DNA of 64,000 bases from Aliiroseovarius sp. Z3 (GTDB taxonomy: Bacteria > Pseudomonadota > Alphaproteobacteria > Rhodobacterales > Rhodobacteraceae), in NCBI RefSeq assembly GCF_029105185.1, contig NZ_JAFMZK010000004.1:335594-399593 (forward strand), written 5' to 3'. How positions within the stretch are numbered: position 1 is the stretch's first letter; each line of letters opens with the position of its first letter. Shown here in pieces: positions 55,219 to 62,896 of this stretch. The translations under genes were made by a program, and so were the position numbers. Below the pieces are notes generated by a model. It saw only the letters and a list, made by a program, of their open reading frames with translations, had not been told where the DNA came from and did no database searches.

Positions 55219-56529
55219 ATGCCCAAGCCGACCCCGAAGCATCCGCCTGTGAAGCTCACCAAGGGCTACATCGACCGCATCAAGCCCGGTCCCAAGGACG
55301 AGTTCCATTGGGACACCGACACCAAGGGGTTCGGCGTTCGCTGCACCCCCACACGCAAGCTCACCTTCGTCGTCCAGGGGCGCCCGAACCCCGATAAGCC
55401 CGCTGCCCGCATCACCATCGGTCCCTATGGCGTGTTCACCGTGGACAATGCGCGCGTTACCGCCCGTGAATACCTGCTCGACATGGCCAAGGGTATCGAC
55501 CCGCGCGCTGTGAAGAAGCAGGAGCAAGCCGAGGGGGTGACGTTGAAGGAGGTCTATGACAGCTACGTCAGCCGCCCCGGTAAGCTTAAGGCGAGCACTC
55601 GCCAGTGGTATGAGTTCTACGTCACCAAGGTGTTCGCCGACTGGCAGCACCGCCCTGTGGTGGAGATCACCCGCGACATGGTGCGGGAGCGGCACGCCAA
55701 GATCATGGCCGAGGGACTGCCGGGGAAGAAGCGTAAGGGCGGGGCACCGGCCAGCGCCAACAGCGCCATGACCGTGCTGCGCATCCTTCTCAACTATGCC
55801 GCCGACGAGCACGAGCTTGCCGATGGCACGCCGTTGATCCCGGTCAACCCTGTGCGCGCGATGAAGCGCCACTGGGCACCGGCAGGGGACCGGAGCGAGT
55901 GGTATATCCCCTTCGACCGGGTCGGATCGGTCTGGAACATGCTGCATGAGGCGCGCGCCACGGCACGCAACCGGGATGCACGCGCCGGGGTCAACTACGT
56001 CATGTTCCTGACGCTGGTTGGCCGACGCCGTGGGGAAGCGCAGAGTCTCCGTTGGGACGAGGTTCACATAGACCGCGAAAATCCGTCTGCGTCATACTGG
56101 TTCCTCCGCGACCAAAAAGTCGGCAAGCCCGTGCGGTTGCCGCTGTCGTCTGCCGCGATTGCAGTGCTCGACGCTTGCGAGCGGGTCGAGGGGAACGACC
56201 ATGTGTTCCCGAGCAGGGGCAAGACGGGCCACATCCGCGATCCTCGCGCGACGTTCGACAGGGTGGACGAGGTGGCCGGGCGAAAGGTCGGGGCACACGG
56301 GCTGCGGCGCACGCTGGTCAATGTCGCGCAGAGGGAGTTCGATATTGAGCGGTTCCGCATCAAGATGCTGGTCGGCCACCAGCCCGACGCCAGCGACGTG
56401 ACCGCGCGCTACTACACCGACTTGTCCGACCTGACGTTCCTCCACCCGGTCATTGAGACTTTGGGGGAATGGGTCGTGCAGAAAGGTCGGGTTGCTGCGG
56501 GCGAGAACGTGGTGTCGCTGAGGGCCTAG
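55219..56529 (+). CDS. int: Tyrosine-type site-specific integrase
   Basis: A 436-residue recombinase with an N-terminal DUF4102-like arm-binding region (GFGVRCTPTRKLTFVVQGR, about 37-55), a core-binding domain (about 105-215) and a catalytic domain. Active-site residues visible: Arg271 in GRRRGEAQSLRW, a hairpin Lys near 300-303, His360 and Arg363 in HGLRRT, His387 in LVGHQP, and nucleophile Tyr399 (RYYTD). AGGAG precedes the ATG. It should catalyse insertion into and excision from tRNA-Asn. Its last four bases overlap the end of the convergent DUF6680 gene. Confidence 0.95.
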   Translation: MPKPTPKHPPVKLTKGYIDRIKPGPKDEFHWDTDTKGFGVRCTPTRKLTFVVQGRPNPDKPAARITIGPYGVFTVDNARVTAREYLLDMAKGIDPRAVKKQEQAEGVTLKEVYDSYVSRPGKLKASTRQWYEFYVTKVFADWQHRPVVEITRDMVRERHAKIMAEGLPGKKRKGGAPASANSAMTVLRILLNYAADEHELADGTPLIPVNPVRAMKRHWAPAGDRSEWYIPFDRVGSVWNMLHEARATARNRDARAGVNYVMFLTLVGRRRGEAQSLRWDEVHIDRENPSASYWFLRDQKVGKPVRLPLSSAAIAVLDACERVEGNDHVFPSRGKTGHIRDPRATFDRVDEVAGRKVGAHGLRRTLVNVAQREFDIERFRIKMLVGHQPDASDVTARYYTDLSDLTFLHPVIETLGEWVVQKGRVAAGENVVSLRA

Positions 56530-57182
56530 GTTTGACCCTCGTTCTGCACCTTCACCGCGCGCTCGCCTTCGAGCCATTCCTGTAGCAGCTTTTGTAGGGC
56601 CGCTTGGTTCAGCAAGACCTGCTCGTCGGCGGGGAACTCCTTCACCGCCATCGGCAAGGTGGTCTCACCAGCAAACAGCCTGACGAGACCCCGGCGGATG
56701 ATGGTCTGCTCGGTCTCGAGGTCGCCGTGGGCACGCGGTCCATAGAAGTCACGCTGAAGCTGCTCGCGGGTGAAGTTGAACCCGAGGAACTGAGAGATGA
56801 GAAACAGCAAGTCGTAGAACAGGTTGAGCCGCTTCTTGACCCATTCGTCGTCCGGCGGATTGTCCTCGGCGTGATGGTCAAGGTAGGTCTTCCATGCAGT
56901 GTTGATCTCCTTGAGCTTCCCCTTCGACCCGTAAAATTCGACCGGCACTGCGTTGAATGCCTGCACGTGCTCGCCAGACAGCATCGCCGCGCGTGTCGCC
57001 ATCAATGTTCTGAAAATGGCATGTCGCCGCTCATCCACCGACCGCCTGCGCTCAAGCCACTTCTGCGCCTGCACCGCAAGCACGGGGCCGCCGAGCGTTG
57101 CAAAGACGATGGACGCATTCGCCCAGTTGACGGTTCCTAGCCAGCCCCAGACCTGTGCTGCAAAGTGAGTGATCCAATCCAT
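56526..57182 (-). CDS. DUF6680-like membrane-anchored protein
   Basis: A 218-residue protein with an N-terminal hydrophobic helix (about 18-38) followed by GPVLAVQAQKWLERRR (31-46) and FRTLMATRAAMLSGEHVQAFNAV (key RTLMATRA, HVQAFN), which I associate with DUF6680. The rest is helical and soluble, with WKTYLDHH and LLFLISQFLGFNF. GAGGGCATAT precedes the ATG. Such proteins recur as single accessory genes on prophages and islands; function is unknown, and a membrane-linked exclusion or defence role is only a guess. It is transcribed against the rest of the element, so it may be expressed in the integrated state. Confidence 0.7.
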   Translation of the reverse strand: MDWITHFAAQVWGWLGTVNWANASIVFATLGGPVLAVQAQKWLERRRSVDERRHAIFRTLMATRAAMLSGEHVQAFNAVPVEFYGSKGKLKEINTAWKTYLDHHAEDNPPDDEWVKKRLNLFYDLLFLISQFLGFNFTREQLQRDFYGPRAHGDLETEQTIIRRGLVRLFAGETTLPMAVKEFPADEQVLLNQAALQKLLQEWLEGERAVKVQNEGQT

Positions 57183-57606
57183 ATATGCCCTCGTTCTTGT
57201 TGTGTTCTTCGAGATATGGGGTCGCGGGAAGCCCGCTGCAAGAGCGCACAGTCACCGAAACCCGGCGCCGCCGGGTAGGTGGCGGCCTCGCCCCTAAAGC
57301 GGCTGTAGCCGGCGCTGCGCCGCGCTGTGTGCGGGCAGGGTGCTGGCCTCAGGGCGGTGCGCCGCATTTAATCCATGTTTAGAAAGAGCTTGCTCGACCT
57401 ATTCGCGGCAACGTATAGCTACCTATGTCCTCAGCTAAATGAGGAACGTGCCGGAGACGGGGCACACGAAGAATACTGTCTCCGAGATCCGGTGAAGCAA
57501 GGGTAGCCAGTCCCCTAGGGCATCGGACACTGCCAGATCGGCATTCGGCCTGATCTGGTGCTGGTGACCACAGCGCAAGCCAACACTTGTCGCCGGAGTC
57601 ACCTGT
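57183..57606. promoter_or_regulatory. Divergent control region, DUF6680 gene / AlpA-like gene
   Basis: 424 bases with no supported gene. It contains a CCCGG-CGCCG-CCGGG hairpin (57261-57275), the GTATAGCTAC motif (57413-57422) and a CCTCA-GCTAAA-TGAGG stem (57429-57444). This is the natural place for the lysogeny-like switch of the element. Promoter hexamers cannot be assigned firmly. Confidence 0.5.
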
Positions 57607-57930
57607 ATGACCCACACGATTGATCTGAACGATCTGCTGACCAATGAGGACGCGGCGCGCCTCCTTGGCATCAAACCCACCACCCTCGAAATGTGGCGCT
57701 ACCTCGGGAAAGGACCGCCCTTCCTGAAACTCGGTGACGTGCCACAGTCGCCCGTCCGCTACCTGCGTTCGGCGGTCATGGCATGGCTGGCTGAACGCTC
57801 CTACCGCAACACCAGCGAGGCGACCGCCGCGATGCGTGCTGCCCCGGTGAAGGTCGCGCCTGGCGCAATCCCCGGTCCTTGGACGAACGGGAAACGCAAC
57901 GTCAACCAGTCGGGCGGTGCATCGGAATGA
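57607..57930 (+). CDS. AlpA-like helix-turn-helix regulator / excisionase
   Basis: A 107-residue protein whose N-terminal half is a MerR/AlpA-type winged helix: LLTNEDAARLLGIKPTTLEMWRYLGKGPPFLKLG (split motifs LTNEDAARLLG at 11-21, TTLEMWRYLGKGP at 25-37), then a PVRYLRSAVMAWL wing (about 49-61). The C-terminal tail is basic and disordered-looking. In P4-like elements AlpA activates int and helps excision, and it is often the first gene derepressed by a helper. CGGAG lies upstream of the ATG. The PrimPol gene follows in the same direction after 142 bases. Confidence 0.85.
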   Translation: MTHTIDLNDLLTNEDAARLLGIKPTTLEMWRYLGKGPPFLKLGDVPQSPVRYLRSAVMAWLAERSYRNTSEATAAMRAAPVKVAPGAIPGPWTNGKRNVNQSGGASE

Positions 57931-57994
57931 AATTGCTGTCGAACTTTGAAGTGACTGTTCGTCGGCAAGCCTGCCGTAAGCCCACGTCACGAAA

Positions 57995-58023
57995 ACAGCC
58001 GGGCGCTGAGCACACCCGGCTGT
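57995..58023 (+). promoter_or_regulatory. Hairpin between alpA-like gene and PrimPol gene
   Basis: ACAGCCGGG (57995-58003) pairs perfectly with CCCGGCTGT (58015-58023) over an 11-base loop. No T-tract follows. It may tune read-through or mRNA stability between the regulator and the replication gene. Confidence 0.5.
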
Positions 58024-58072
58024 CGATCGTCTACCCCTGCCAACAGCCTGATACGAGGAAGGACTGGTCGGC

Positions 58073-60085
58073 ATGGACAAGGTAACAGAACAGGCGATCG
58101 GTCCGCAAACGAACCCTTACGAGCGACTGCCCGCAGAGCTTCGCGCTCTGCCGCAATGGTGCGTCACTCCGGGGACGGCCACCGACAAAGCGCCCCGCCG
58201 ACTGGATGGGCAGAACGCGAGCGTCACCGACCCTACCACATGGGCAGACTTTGACACCGCCTGCCGGGTGGCGTCGGAGAGGGGCTGGCGTGTCGGCTTC
58301 GTCTTCACCGCCAACGACCCATTCGCCTGCATCGACCTCGATGTTGTCAACGAGGAGACGCAGCGGGCGAAGGGCGAACCCATCGACGCGAGCAAGTGGA
58401 CCACGCCCGAGGTGCTTCAGCGCTACGCGACGGGCATCACCAACATGAACTGCTACACCGAGCGGTCTCGTTCTGGTCACGGGTTCCATGTGATTGCGCG
58501 GGGCAACATCGGGAAGGGTCGTCGGCGCGATGGCGTCGAGGTGTATTCGCAGGAACGGTTCCTGATCTGCACGGGCGACGTTCACTTGGACCAGCCGGTT
58601 GGCGACCGTCAGTCGGAGCTGGATTCGATGGTGGCTGCGATGGCACCTCCTGCTCCCGAGGTGGAGCTGTGGGGCGACCCTGACCCGGACTATGCCGTTG
58701 CTGACCGCGCGGCGGTGGATGGGGGCGAGCTGGGCAAGCTGTTCCGCGGGGAATGGGCAGGCCGGTATCCTTCGCAGTCTGAGGCCGACCTTGCTTTGGT
58801 GAAGCTGCTCGCGCCGCTGACGGATACCCCGCGTGAGTGCTGGGCCACCTTCCGTCTCTCGAAGCTGGGCGAGCGCGACAAGGCGGGCAGGGCTGACTAC
58901 GCCAAGCGCACCATGTCCCTCGCCCTTCAACACGCTGCGAACGACGCCGCGCAGGTGGAGCACGGCAAGGTGCTGTCGGACGGGATGTTCCTTCAAGCGG
59001 CGCAGAACCCGCGCCACTTCCGCCTGCTGATGGACGGCGACCTTGACCGCCTGCCGCGCCTCCGGTGGCTGGTGAAGTGGATCATCCCTGACGCTGGTGT
59101 CGGGGCGATCTACGGCGATTCCGGCACCTTCAAGTCGTTCCTGACACTCGACCTGCTTGCGCACATCGCGAACGGCAGGGAGTGGTTCGAGCAGAGGGTG
59201 CGACAAGCGCCCGCTGTCTACGTCCCTTTCGAGGGGCAGGGAGGCATCCCGAACCGGGTGAGGGCATGGCGGCTGGCGCAGACACAAGCCCGTCTCCCCG
59301 AAGGGCAGTTCGCTTTCGCCCCGGCGGCTGATGTGGTGTCGAACATCGCGGTCATCATGGACCCTCTCAACCTGAGGGAGCAGGCAGACCGGGACAAGCT
59401 GGTGGCGACCCTGACGGAGAGCGGTTGGGCAGGCGGGGTGCTCTGCATCGACACACTGGCGCACGCTTCTGCCGGGATCGACGAGAACAGTAGCGAGATG
59501 GGTGAGATGATCGCCGTGTTCCGCGACCTTCAGCAGCGCCTCGGAGGGGTCATCCTGCTCATCCACCACAGCGGCAAGGACCAAGCGCGCGGGATGCGCG
59601 GCTGGTCGGGTCTCCATGCGGCGATGGACTTTGTCATCGAGTGCCAGCGCGACAAGAGCACGGGCACCCGCGAGGCGCAGTTCGTCCTCACGAAGGTGAA
59701 GGATGGCAGCGACGGGCGGGCGTTCGAGTTTGAAGCGGTGCCTGTCCAGCTCGGTCAGGACGAGGACGGGGACTTTGAGTCCTCCCTGACCATCGTTCCC
59801 ACAGGTGGCGAGGTTGACCGTTCCCGTGACAAGTCGAAACCCGACGCCGAGCAGGACCGCGACGACGATAATTTCGTCTGGGAGTGGGTCAAACGGGAGC
59901 TTGAGGCAGGCGAATACCCCAGTGGGCGGTCGTTGGAAGGTCAGCGCGAGAAGCAGATGAGTCAGGAACGGGTGCTGACACAGAAGCGTCTCAGGGACGC
60001 GATCAACAGGTTGCGTGCGTCTAGTCGGCTGGTGGATTCCCTCGATAAAGCGCCCTCCGGCAACCTTTATTTGGTGGCGATGTGA
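58073..60085 (+). CDS. Primase-polymerase / RepA-like helicase fusion
   Basis: A 670-residue replication protein. The N-terminal domain resembles phage PrimPol (NrS-1-polymerase-like) proteins: LPQWCVTPGT (26-35), the acidic motif FACIDLD with Asp88 and Asp90, SGHGFHVIARG (134-144) with its histidines, and GVEVYSQERFLICTGD (154-169). A RecA-fold RepA/AAA_25 helicase follows: Walker A GDSGTFKS (348-355), Walker B GVLCID (455-460), HHSGKD (498-503). A charged winged-helix-like C-terminus (about 595-670) could bind the iterons. It should prime and unwind the element's own DNA. The start at 58073 has AGGAAGG upstream. Confidence 0.88.
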   Translation: MDKVTEQAIGPQTNPYERLPAELRALPQWCVTPGTATDKAPRRLDGQNASVTDPTTWADFDTACRVASERGWRVGFVFTANDPFACIDLDVVNEETQRAKGEPIDASKWTTPEVLQRYATGITNMNCYTERSRSGHGFHVIARGNIGKGRRRDGVEVYSQERFLICTGDVHLDQPVGDRQSELDSMVAAMAPPAPEVELWGDPDPDYAVADRAAVDGGELGKLFRGEWAGRYPSQSEADLALVKLLAPLTDTPRECWATFRLSKLGERDKAGRADYAKRTMSLALQHAANDAAQVEHGKVLSDGMFLQAAQNPRHFRLLMDGDLDRLPRLRWLVKWIIPDAGVGAIYGDSGTFKSFLTLDLLAHIANGREWFEQRVRQAPAVYVPFEGQGGIPNRVRAWRLAQTQARLPEGQFAFAPAADVVSNIAVIMDPLNLREQADRDKLVATLTESGWAGGVLCIDTLAHASAGIDENSSEMGEMIAVFRDLQQRLGGVILLIHHSGKDQARGMRGWSGLHAAMDFVIECQRDKSTGTREAQFVLTKVKDGSDGRAFEFEAVPVQLGQDEDGDFESSLTIVPTGGEVDRSRDKSKPDAEQDRDDDNFVWEWVKRELEAGEYPSGRSLEGQREKQMSQERVLTQKRLRDAINRLRASSRLVDSLDKAPSGNLYLVAM

Positions 60086-60087
60086 TC

Positions 60088-60286
60088 GGGCGCGTTGCAA
60101 CGCGCCCCGGGTGCGTTTCGGGGGCGTTGCCCCGTGTTAACGCACCCCGAACCCGCAGGGGCAGCAGCACCCCCTCAGGGGGTGCGTTGCTGCGTTACCC
60201 CTTTAGGCCAACGCACCCTTTTCAACGCACCCTGGCCGGGTCGCGTTTCACCTGCGTCGCAGCGGCATTTCGGGGTCGGGTGCGTT
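60088..60286. repeat. GGGTGCGTT iteron array, candidate replication origin
   Basis: Six exact copies of the 9-mer GGGTGCGTT in either orientation at 60109-60117, 60139-60147 (inverted), 60180-60188, 60210-60218 (inverted), 60224-60232 (inverted) and 60278-60286, plus a palindromic pair of the variant GGGCGCGTT (60088-60107). The array begins right after the PrimPol/helicase stop. Iterons beside a replication gene are the classic layout of plasmid and satellite origins. An AT-rich unwinding element is not obvious within the array itself; the most AT-rich nearby DNA is around 60736-60750. Confidence 0.75.
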
Positions 60287-60300
60287 GCGATACCGGCTCG

Positions 60301-60597
60301 TCATTCGGCGGCGATGGCAGACGCATCGTTTCGCGCCTGTATGGCCTCGATCCGCGCCCTGAACGTGTCGCTGGCAAAGACCGTCTCGACGGGTCGGAAC
60401 GCAGCGGCGCGCCTCGCACCCTTGCAGGTGGCCAGTGCCCGTATGCGCCCAGCCTGTGCCTGTGCCAGCAACATGCCCGCCTCGGCAGGCGCTGGTGTGG
60501 GGAGGTCGGTGCGCCACTCGGTGCGCAGGTAGAGCGGCAGCGGTTTCGGTCTCGCAGGACGGACGCGGCGTGGCTTGGCTGTGGTGGTGTCGTTCAT
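60301..60597 (-). CDS. Small basic protein of unknown function
   Basis: A 98-residue protein with AGGGGGCATCC before the ATG at 60597. N-terminus is Arg/Pro-rich (TAKPRRVRPARPKPLPLYLR), the C-terminal half is a likely helix ending FRARIEAIQARNDASAIAAE. I recognise no domain. It is divergent from the downstream operon and converges on the iteron array, so it could be a DNA-binding replication or copy-control factor; this is inference. Confidence 0.55.
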   Translation of the reverse strand: MNDTTTAKPRRVRPARPKPLPLYLRTEWRTDLPTPAPAEAGMLLAQAQAGRIRALATCKGARRAAAFRPVETVFASDTFRARIEAIQARNDASAIAAE

Positions 60598-60820
60598 GGA
60601 TGCCCCCTTTGGTTGAACGACCCCCTAAGCCCGACACGTCTCGGGGAGAGCGCAAGCGAAAACTGCGGAGGGGCTGACCTATTGACCATGAGTTAGTTGT
60701 TCCGACCCATGTGGGTCAGACCTAACACGTTGATACGAATTGCAAATTCGCTTGTAGAGACCGACGAGAGCGCCGTAGCGTAAGCCCATCGTAACCCCTA
60801 TGACGACAAACGAGGATCAA
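60598..60820. promoter_or_regulatory. Divergent control region with two palindromes
   Basis: 223 bases between the small minus gene and the six-gene operon. GACCCA-TG-TGGGTC (60704-60717) and CGAATT-GCA-AATTCG (60736-60750) are perfect inverted repeats, and GACC tetramers recur at 60675, 60685, 60704 and 60718 or so. They look like operators for the operon promoter. A TTGACC at 60682-60687 could be a -35 box, with no certain -10. Confidence 0.5.
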
Positions 60821-61567
60821 ATGTCCACCGAGATCAACACATCGATCACCGCCGACCTTCACCCCGATACCTTCCGTTCGCAGGTCGGCGCGGATGATGA
60901 CACCGCGCCTTTCATCGCCCCGGCGGTCGAGGCGTTCGAGAGCGCGTATTCCTACCTCGGCAGCATCTACGCCGTGCGCGAAGCAGCGTTCAGCGACCCG
61001 ACGCTGACCCCCGAAGCCGCGCTGCTCCGCACCGACGACCATGCGGCTGCCAAGCTGGCCGCTGTCACGCAGAAGTTCGACAGCACCATTGCGCAGTTCA
61101 CCCGCAGCATCAAATCGCTGGAAGCCGACCTGAGCGCCAGCGTGAAGGAGCAGGCGGGCAAGATGGTGTCGGGCGAGGTGCGCGCCCTGATGCAGAAGTC
61201 CAGCGACCGCGTTGCGCTGCTTGAAAAGGCGCTGGCCGAGAAGGACGAGGAAGTGCTGTCCGCCGTGCTGGGCGCGCCGCCCATGCTGTCGGGGCTGTCG
61301 AAGGAGCTGCACGCCACCTTCCTCCGCGCCTACAACCAGATGCGGAAACCCGAGACGACCAAGCGCCTCAACGCGCTGACCGCTGCTCGCACGCAGCTTG
61401 AGAACAAGGGCGGGCTGGTGCTCCGCGAGATGGAGAAGGCGGTCGGCACGGTCCCGGTCCTCAAGCAGGACAAGGCAGGGGTGACCCGCATCGTCGGGAA
61501 GATCACGCCGCGCGAGGTGCGCGAGAAGCGCAACGCTTCCGCCAAGGTCTACCGGCAGCACGCCTGA
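60821..61567 (+). CDS. Coiled-coil protein of unknown function (first gene of element operon)
   Basis: A 248-residue protein starting at ATG 60821 (GAGGATCAA upstream; an ATG seven codons earlier has no such site). It is predicted mostly helical: a long charged helix at about 85-165 (FTRSIKSLEADLSASVKEQAG, EKALAEKDEEVLSAVLG; key heptad residues L, A, V) suggests a coiled coil. The C-terminus ends in basic ITPREVREKRNASAKVYRQ. No cysteine and no membrane helix. I do not recognise a family; its place at the head of the operon suggests an abundant or structural role. Confidence 0.7.
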   Translation: MSTEINTSITADLHPDTFRSQVGADDDTAPFIAPAVEAFESAYSYLGSIYAVREAAFSDPTLTPEAALLRTDDHAAAKLAAVTQKFDSTIAQFTRSIKSLEADLSASVKEQAGKMVSGEVRALMQKSSDRVALLEKALAEKDEEVLSAVLGAPPMLSGLSKELHATFLRAYNQMRKPETTKRLNALTAARTQLENKGGLVLREMEKAVGTVPVLKQDKAGVTRIVGKITPREVREKRNASAKVYRQHA

Positions 61568-61598
61568 TCTGCGGTCTTGATATCAGAGGATTGGGCGA

Positions 61599-62018
61599 AT
61601 GACGCAGGTGCCAGCGAACCACTGGACGCCGGGGATGAAGTCCCCGAACCCTAAGGGTCGTCCTCCCGGCCCGTCGAAGCAGCAAGCGCTTCTGCGCCGT
61701 ATGCTGGACGAGGGTGAGGAGGTGCTGGACGCAGTGCTCGCCAAGGCGAAGGAGGGCGACCCCGCCAGTGCGGGGCTGGTCCTCAGCCGCATCCTGCCGG
61801 TGCTCAAAGCTCAGGGCGAGAAAGTCACCTTCGACCTCGACCCGTCGCTGCCGCTGGCCGCCCAGGTGGAGCAGGTGCTTGCCGCTATCGCGTCCGGGCA
61901 GATCGCCCCTGACGTGGGGCGACAGATCATCGAGGCCATCGGCACGCTGGGCAATGTGCGCGCGCTGGAAGACCTCGAAAGCAGGTTGGCAATTCTGGAA
62001 GCCAAGGAGATTCGATGA
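61599..62018 (+). CDS. DUF5681-type protein
   Basis: A 139-residue protein whose N-terminus SPNPKGRPPGPSKQ (15-28) is the NPKGRP signature of DUF5681, a domain found in many phage and island proteins, frequently next to terminase genes. The rest is helical with a coiled-coil-like end (ALEDLESRLAILEAKEIR). AGAGGA lies 8 bases before the ATG. A small-terminase-like or DNA-recognition role is possible by context but unproven. Its stop overlaps the next start (ATGA). Confidence 0.7.
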   Translation: MTQVPANHWTPGMKSPNPKGRPPGPSKQQALLRRMLDEGEEVLDAVLAKAKEGDPASAGLVLSRILPVLKAQGEKVTFDLDPSLPLAAQVEQVLAAIASGQIAPDVGRQIIEAIGTLGNVRALEDLESRLAILEAKEIR

Positions 62019-62404
62019 TGGAGAGCTGTGCGAAGATGTTTCAGGGACGGGTGGCGACCCTCGCACCGGGGCATGGCGACCTGTTCGTGCTCACCCTTCT
62101 GGGCGACCGGGTGCTGGCCTACGAACCGATCACCGTCTACGACCGCGCAGTGCGGCGCGCCAACGAACTGGCGAAGGTCCGCAGCGAGCGACCGTTCACC
62201 GTCAAGGTGCTCGCCCTCAGCGGCAGGGAAGCGCGCAAGCTGCTCGGCATCAGCGGCGGCATCAGCAGCCTCGCCCCGCACGAGCACGCTGAGCTTCGCG
62301 AGCAAATCCGCGCCAACTGCATTGCGGCGCTTGAGACGTGCCGCGACCCACACGTCATGGCGGATGCCTATGACGTTCTGCGCTGGCTTGGAGCGGTGCA
62401 ATGA
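62015..62404 (+). CDS. Unknown small protein (element operon)
   Basis: A 129-residue protein, translationally coupled on both sides by ATGA overlaps. The first half looks beta-rich (GRVATLAPGHGDLFVLTLLG, about 10-29; VLAYEPITVYDRAVRRANEL), the second helical. Three cysteines (5, 105, 113) are scattered without a zinc pattern. No family recognised. Confidence 0.65.
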   Translation: MMESCAKMFQGRVATLAPGHGDLFVLTLLGDRVLAYEPITVYDRAVRRANELAKVRSERPFTVKVLALSGREARKLLGISGGISSLAPHEHAELREQIRANCIAALETCRDPHVMADAYDVLRWLGAVQ

Positions 62405-62703
62405 GGCGCGAACCGAACGAACTCCCCTTCACTGGGCGCTCATGGAATGCCCCCGCGCAGCGACGGGCACAGGTGCCAGAGGAAGATCGGCGCGTGACCT
62501 ACCACATGGGGCGGGCATATCTGAACGAATCCAGCATCCGCGACCCTGACCATTCCGTGCAGCCCGACGACATGCGCGCGCTGCGGGAACTGCACGAGGG
62601 CGCGGGGCGGGATCGGCAAGCCCGCAAGGACGCGAACCTCGCCGCTGCGCTGCGCCTCGGTGAAGCGCTAAAGGTCTTCAAGGGCGAGGCGGTCGATGAG
62701 TAG
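62401..62703 (+). CDS. Unknown small charged protein (element operon)
   Basis: A 100-residue hydrophilic protein with many Arg, Asp and Glu residues and a helical second half (RALRELHEGAGRDRQARKDA, 59-78 region). It starts in the stop of its neighbour (ATGA) and overlaps the next gene by 8 bases. No motif recognised. Confidence 0.62.
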   Translation: MRREPNELPFTGRSWNAPAQRRAQVPEEDRRVTYHMGRAYLNESSIRDPDHSVQPDDMRALRELHEGAGRDRQARKDANLAAALRLGEALKVFKGEAVDE

Positions 62704-62896
62704 CGCGCGGGCACTGCTGACCCGTGTTGCTCGCCTTGAAGCAGCACGCGCACCCAAGCTCTCGCGCATCGCCAAGGCCTACGGCAGCTTCGACGCCTTC
62801 GCTGAGAAGGTGCGCCGGGACATGGAGGCCGGGGTGCTGGACCGCGACTTTCCGCTTCCGCACCTCGAACGATGGGAGCGCGAGAAGCTGTGCTGA
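62696..62896 (+). CDS. Unknown 66-residue protein (element operon)
   Basis: A short, basic helical protein (LLTRVARLEAARAPKLSRIA, 8-27 region; EKVRRDMEAGVLDRD). Overlaps with both neighbours argue that it is translated. It could be a DNA-binding or adaptor peptide; no family recognised. Confidence 0.58.
   Translation: MSSARALLTRVARLEAARAPKLSRIAKAYGSFDAFAEKVRRDMEAGVLDRDFPLPHLERWEREKLC

Noticed and set aside
57185..57683. Short frames in the DUF6680-AlpA intergenic region
   Set aside because: No ribosome-binding sites and no domain; the region reads as regulatory DNA.
58031..60100. 689-codon minus-strand frame opposite the PrimPol gene
   Set aside because: Longer than the real gene but lacks motifs; the plus strand has Walker A, Walker B and PrimPol motifs in order.
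60095..60696. Plus-strand frames across the iteron region
   Set aside because: They run through the repeat array with Arg/Pro/Cys-rich translation and no start signals; the minus-strand 60301-60597 frame is better supported.
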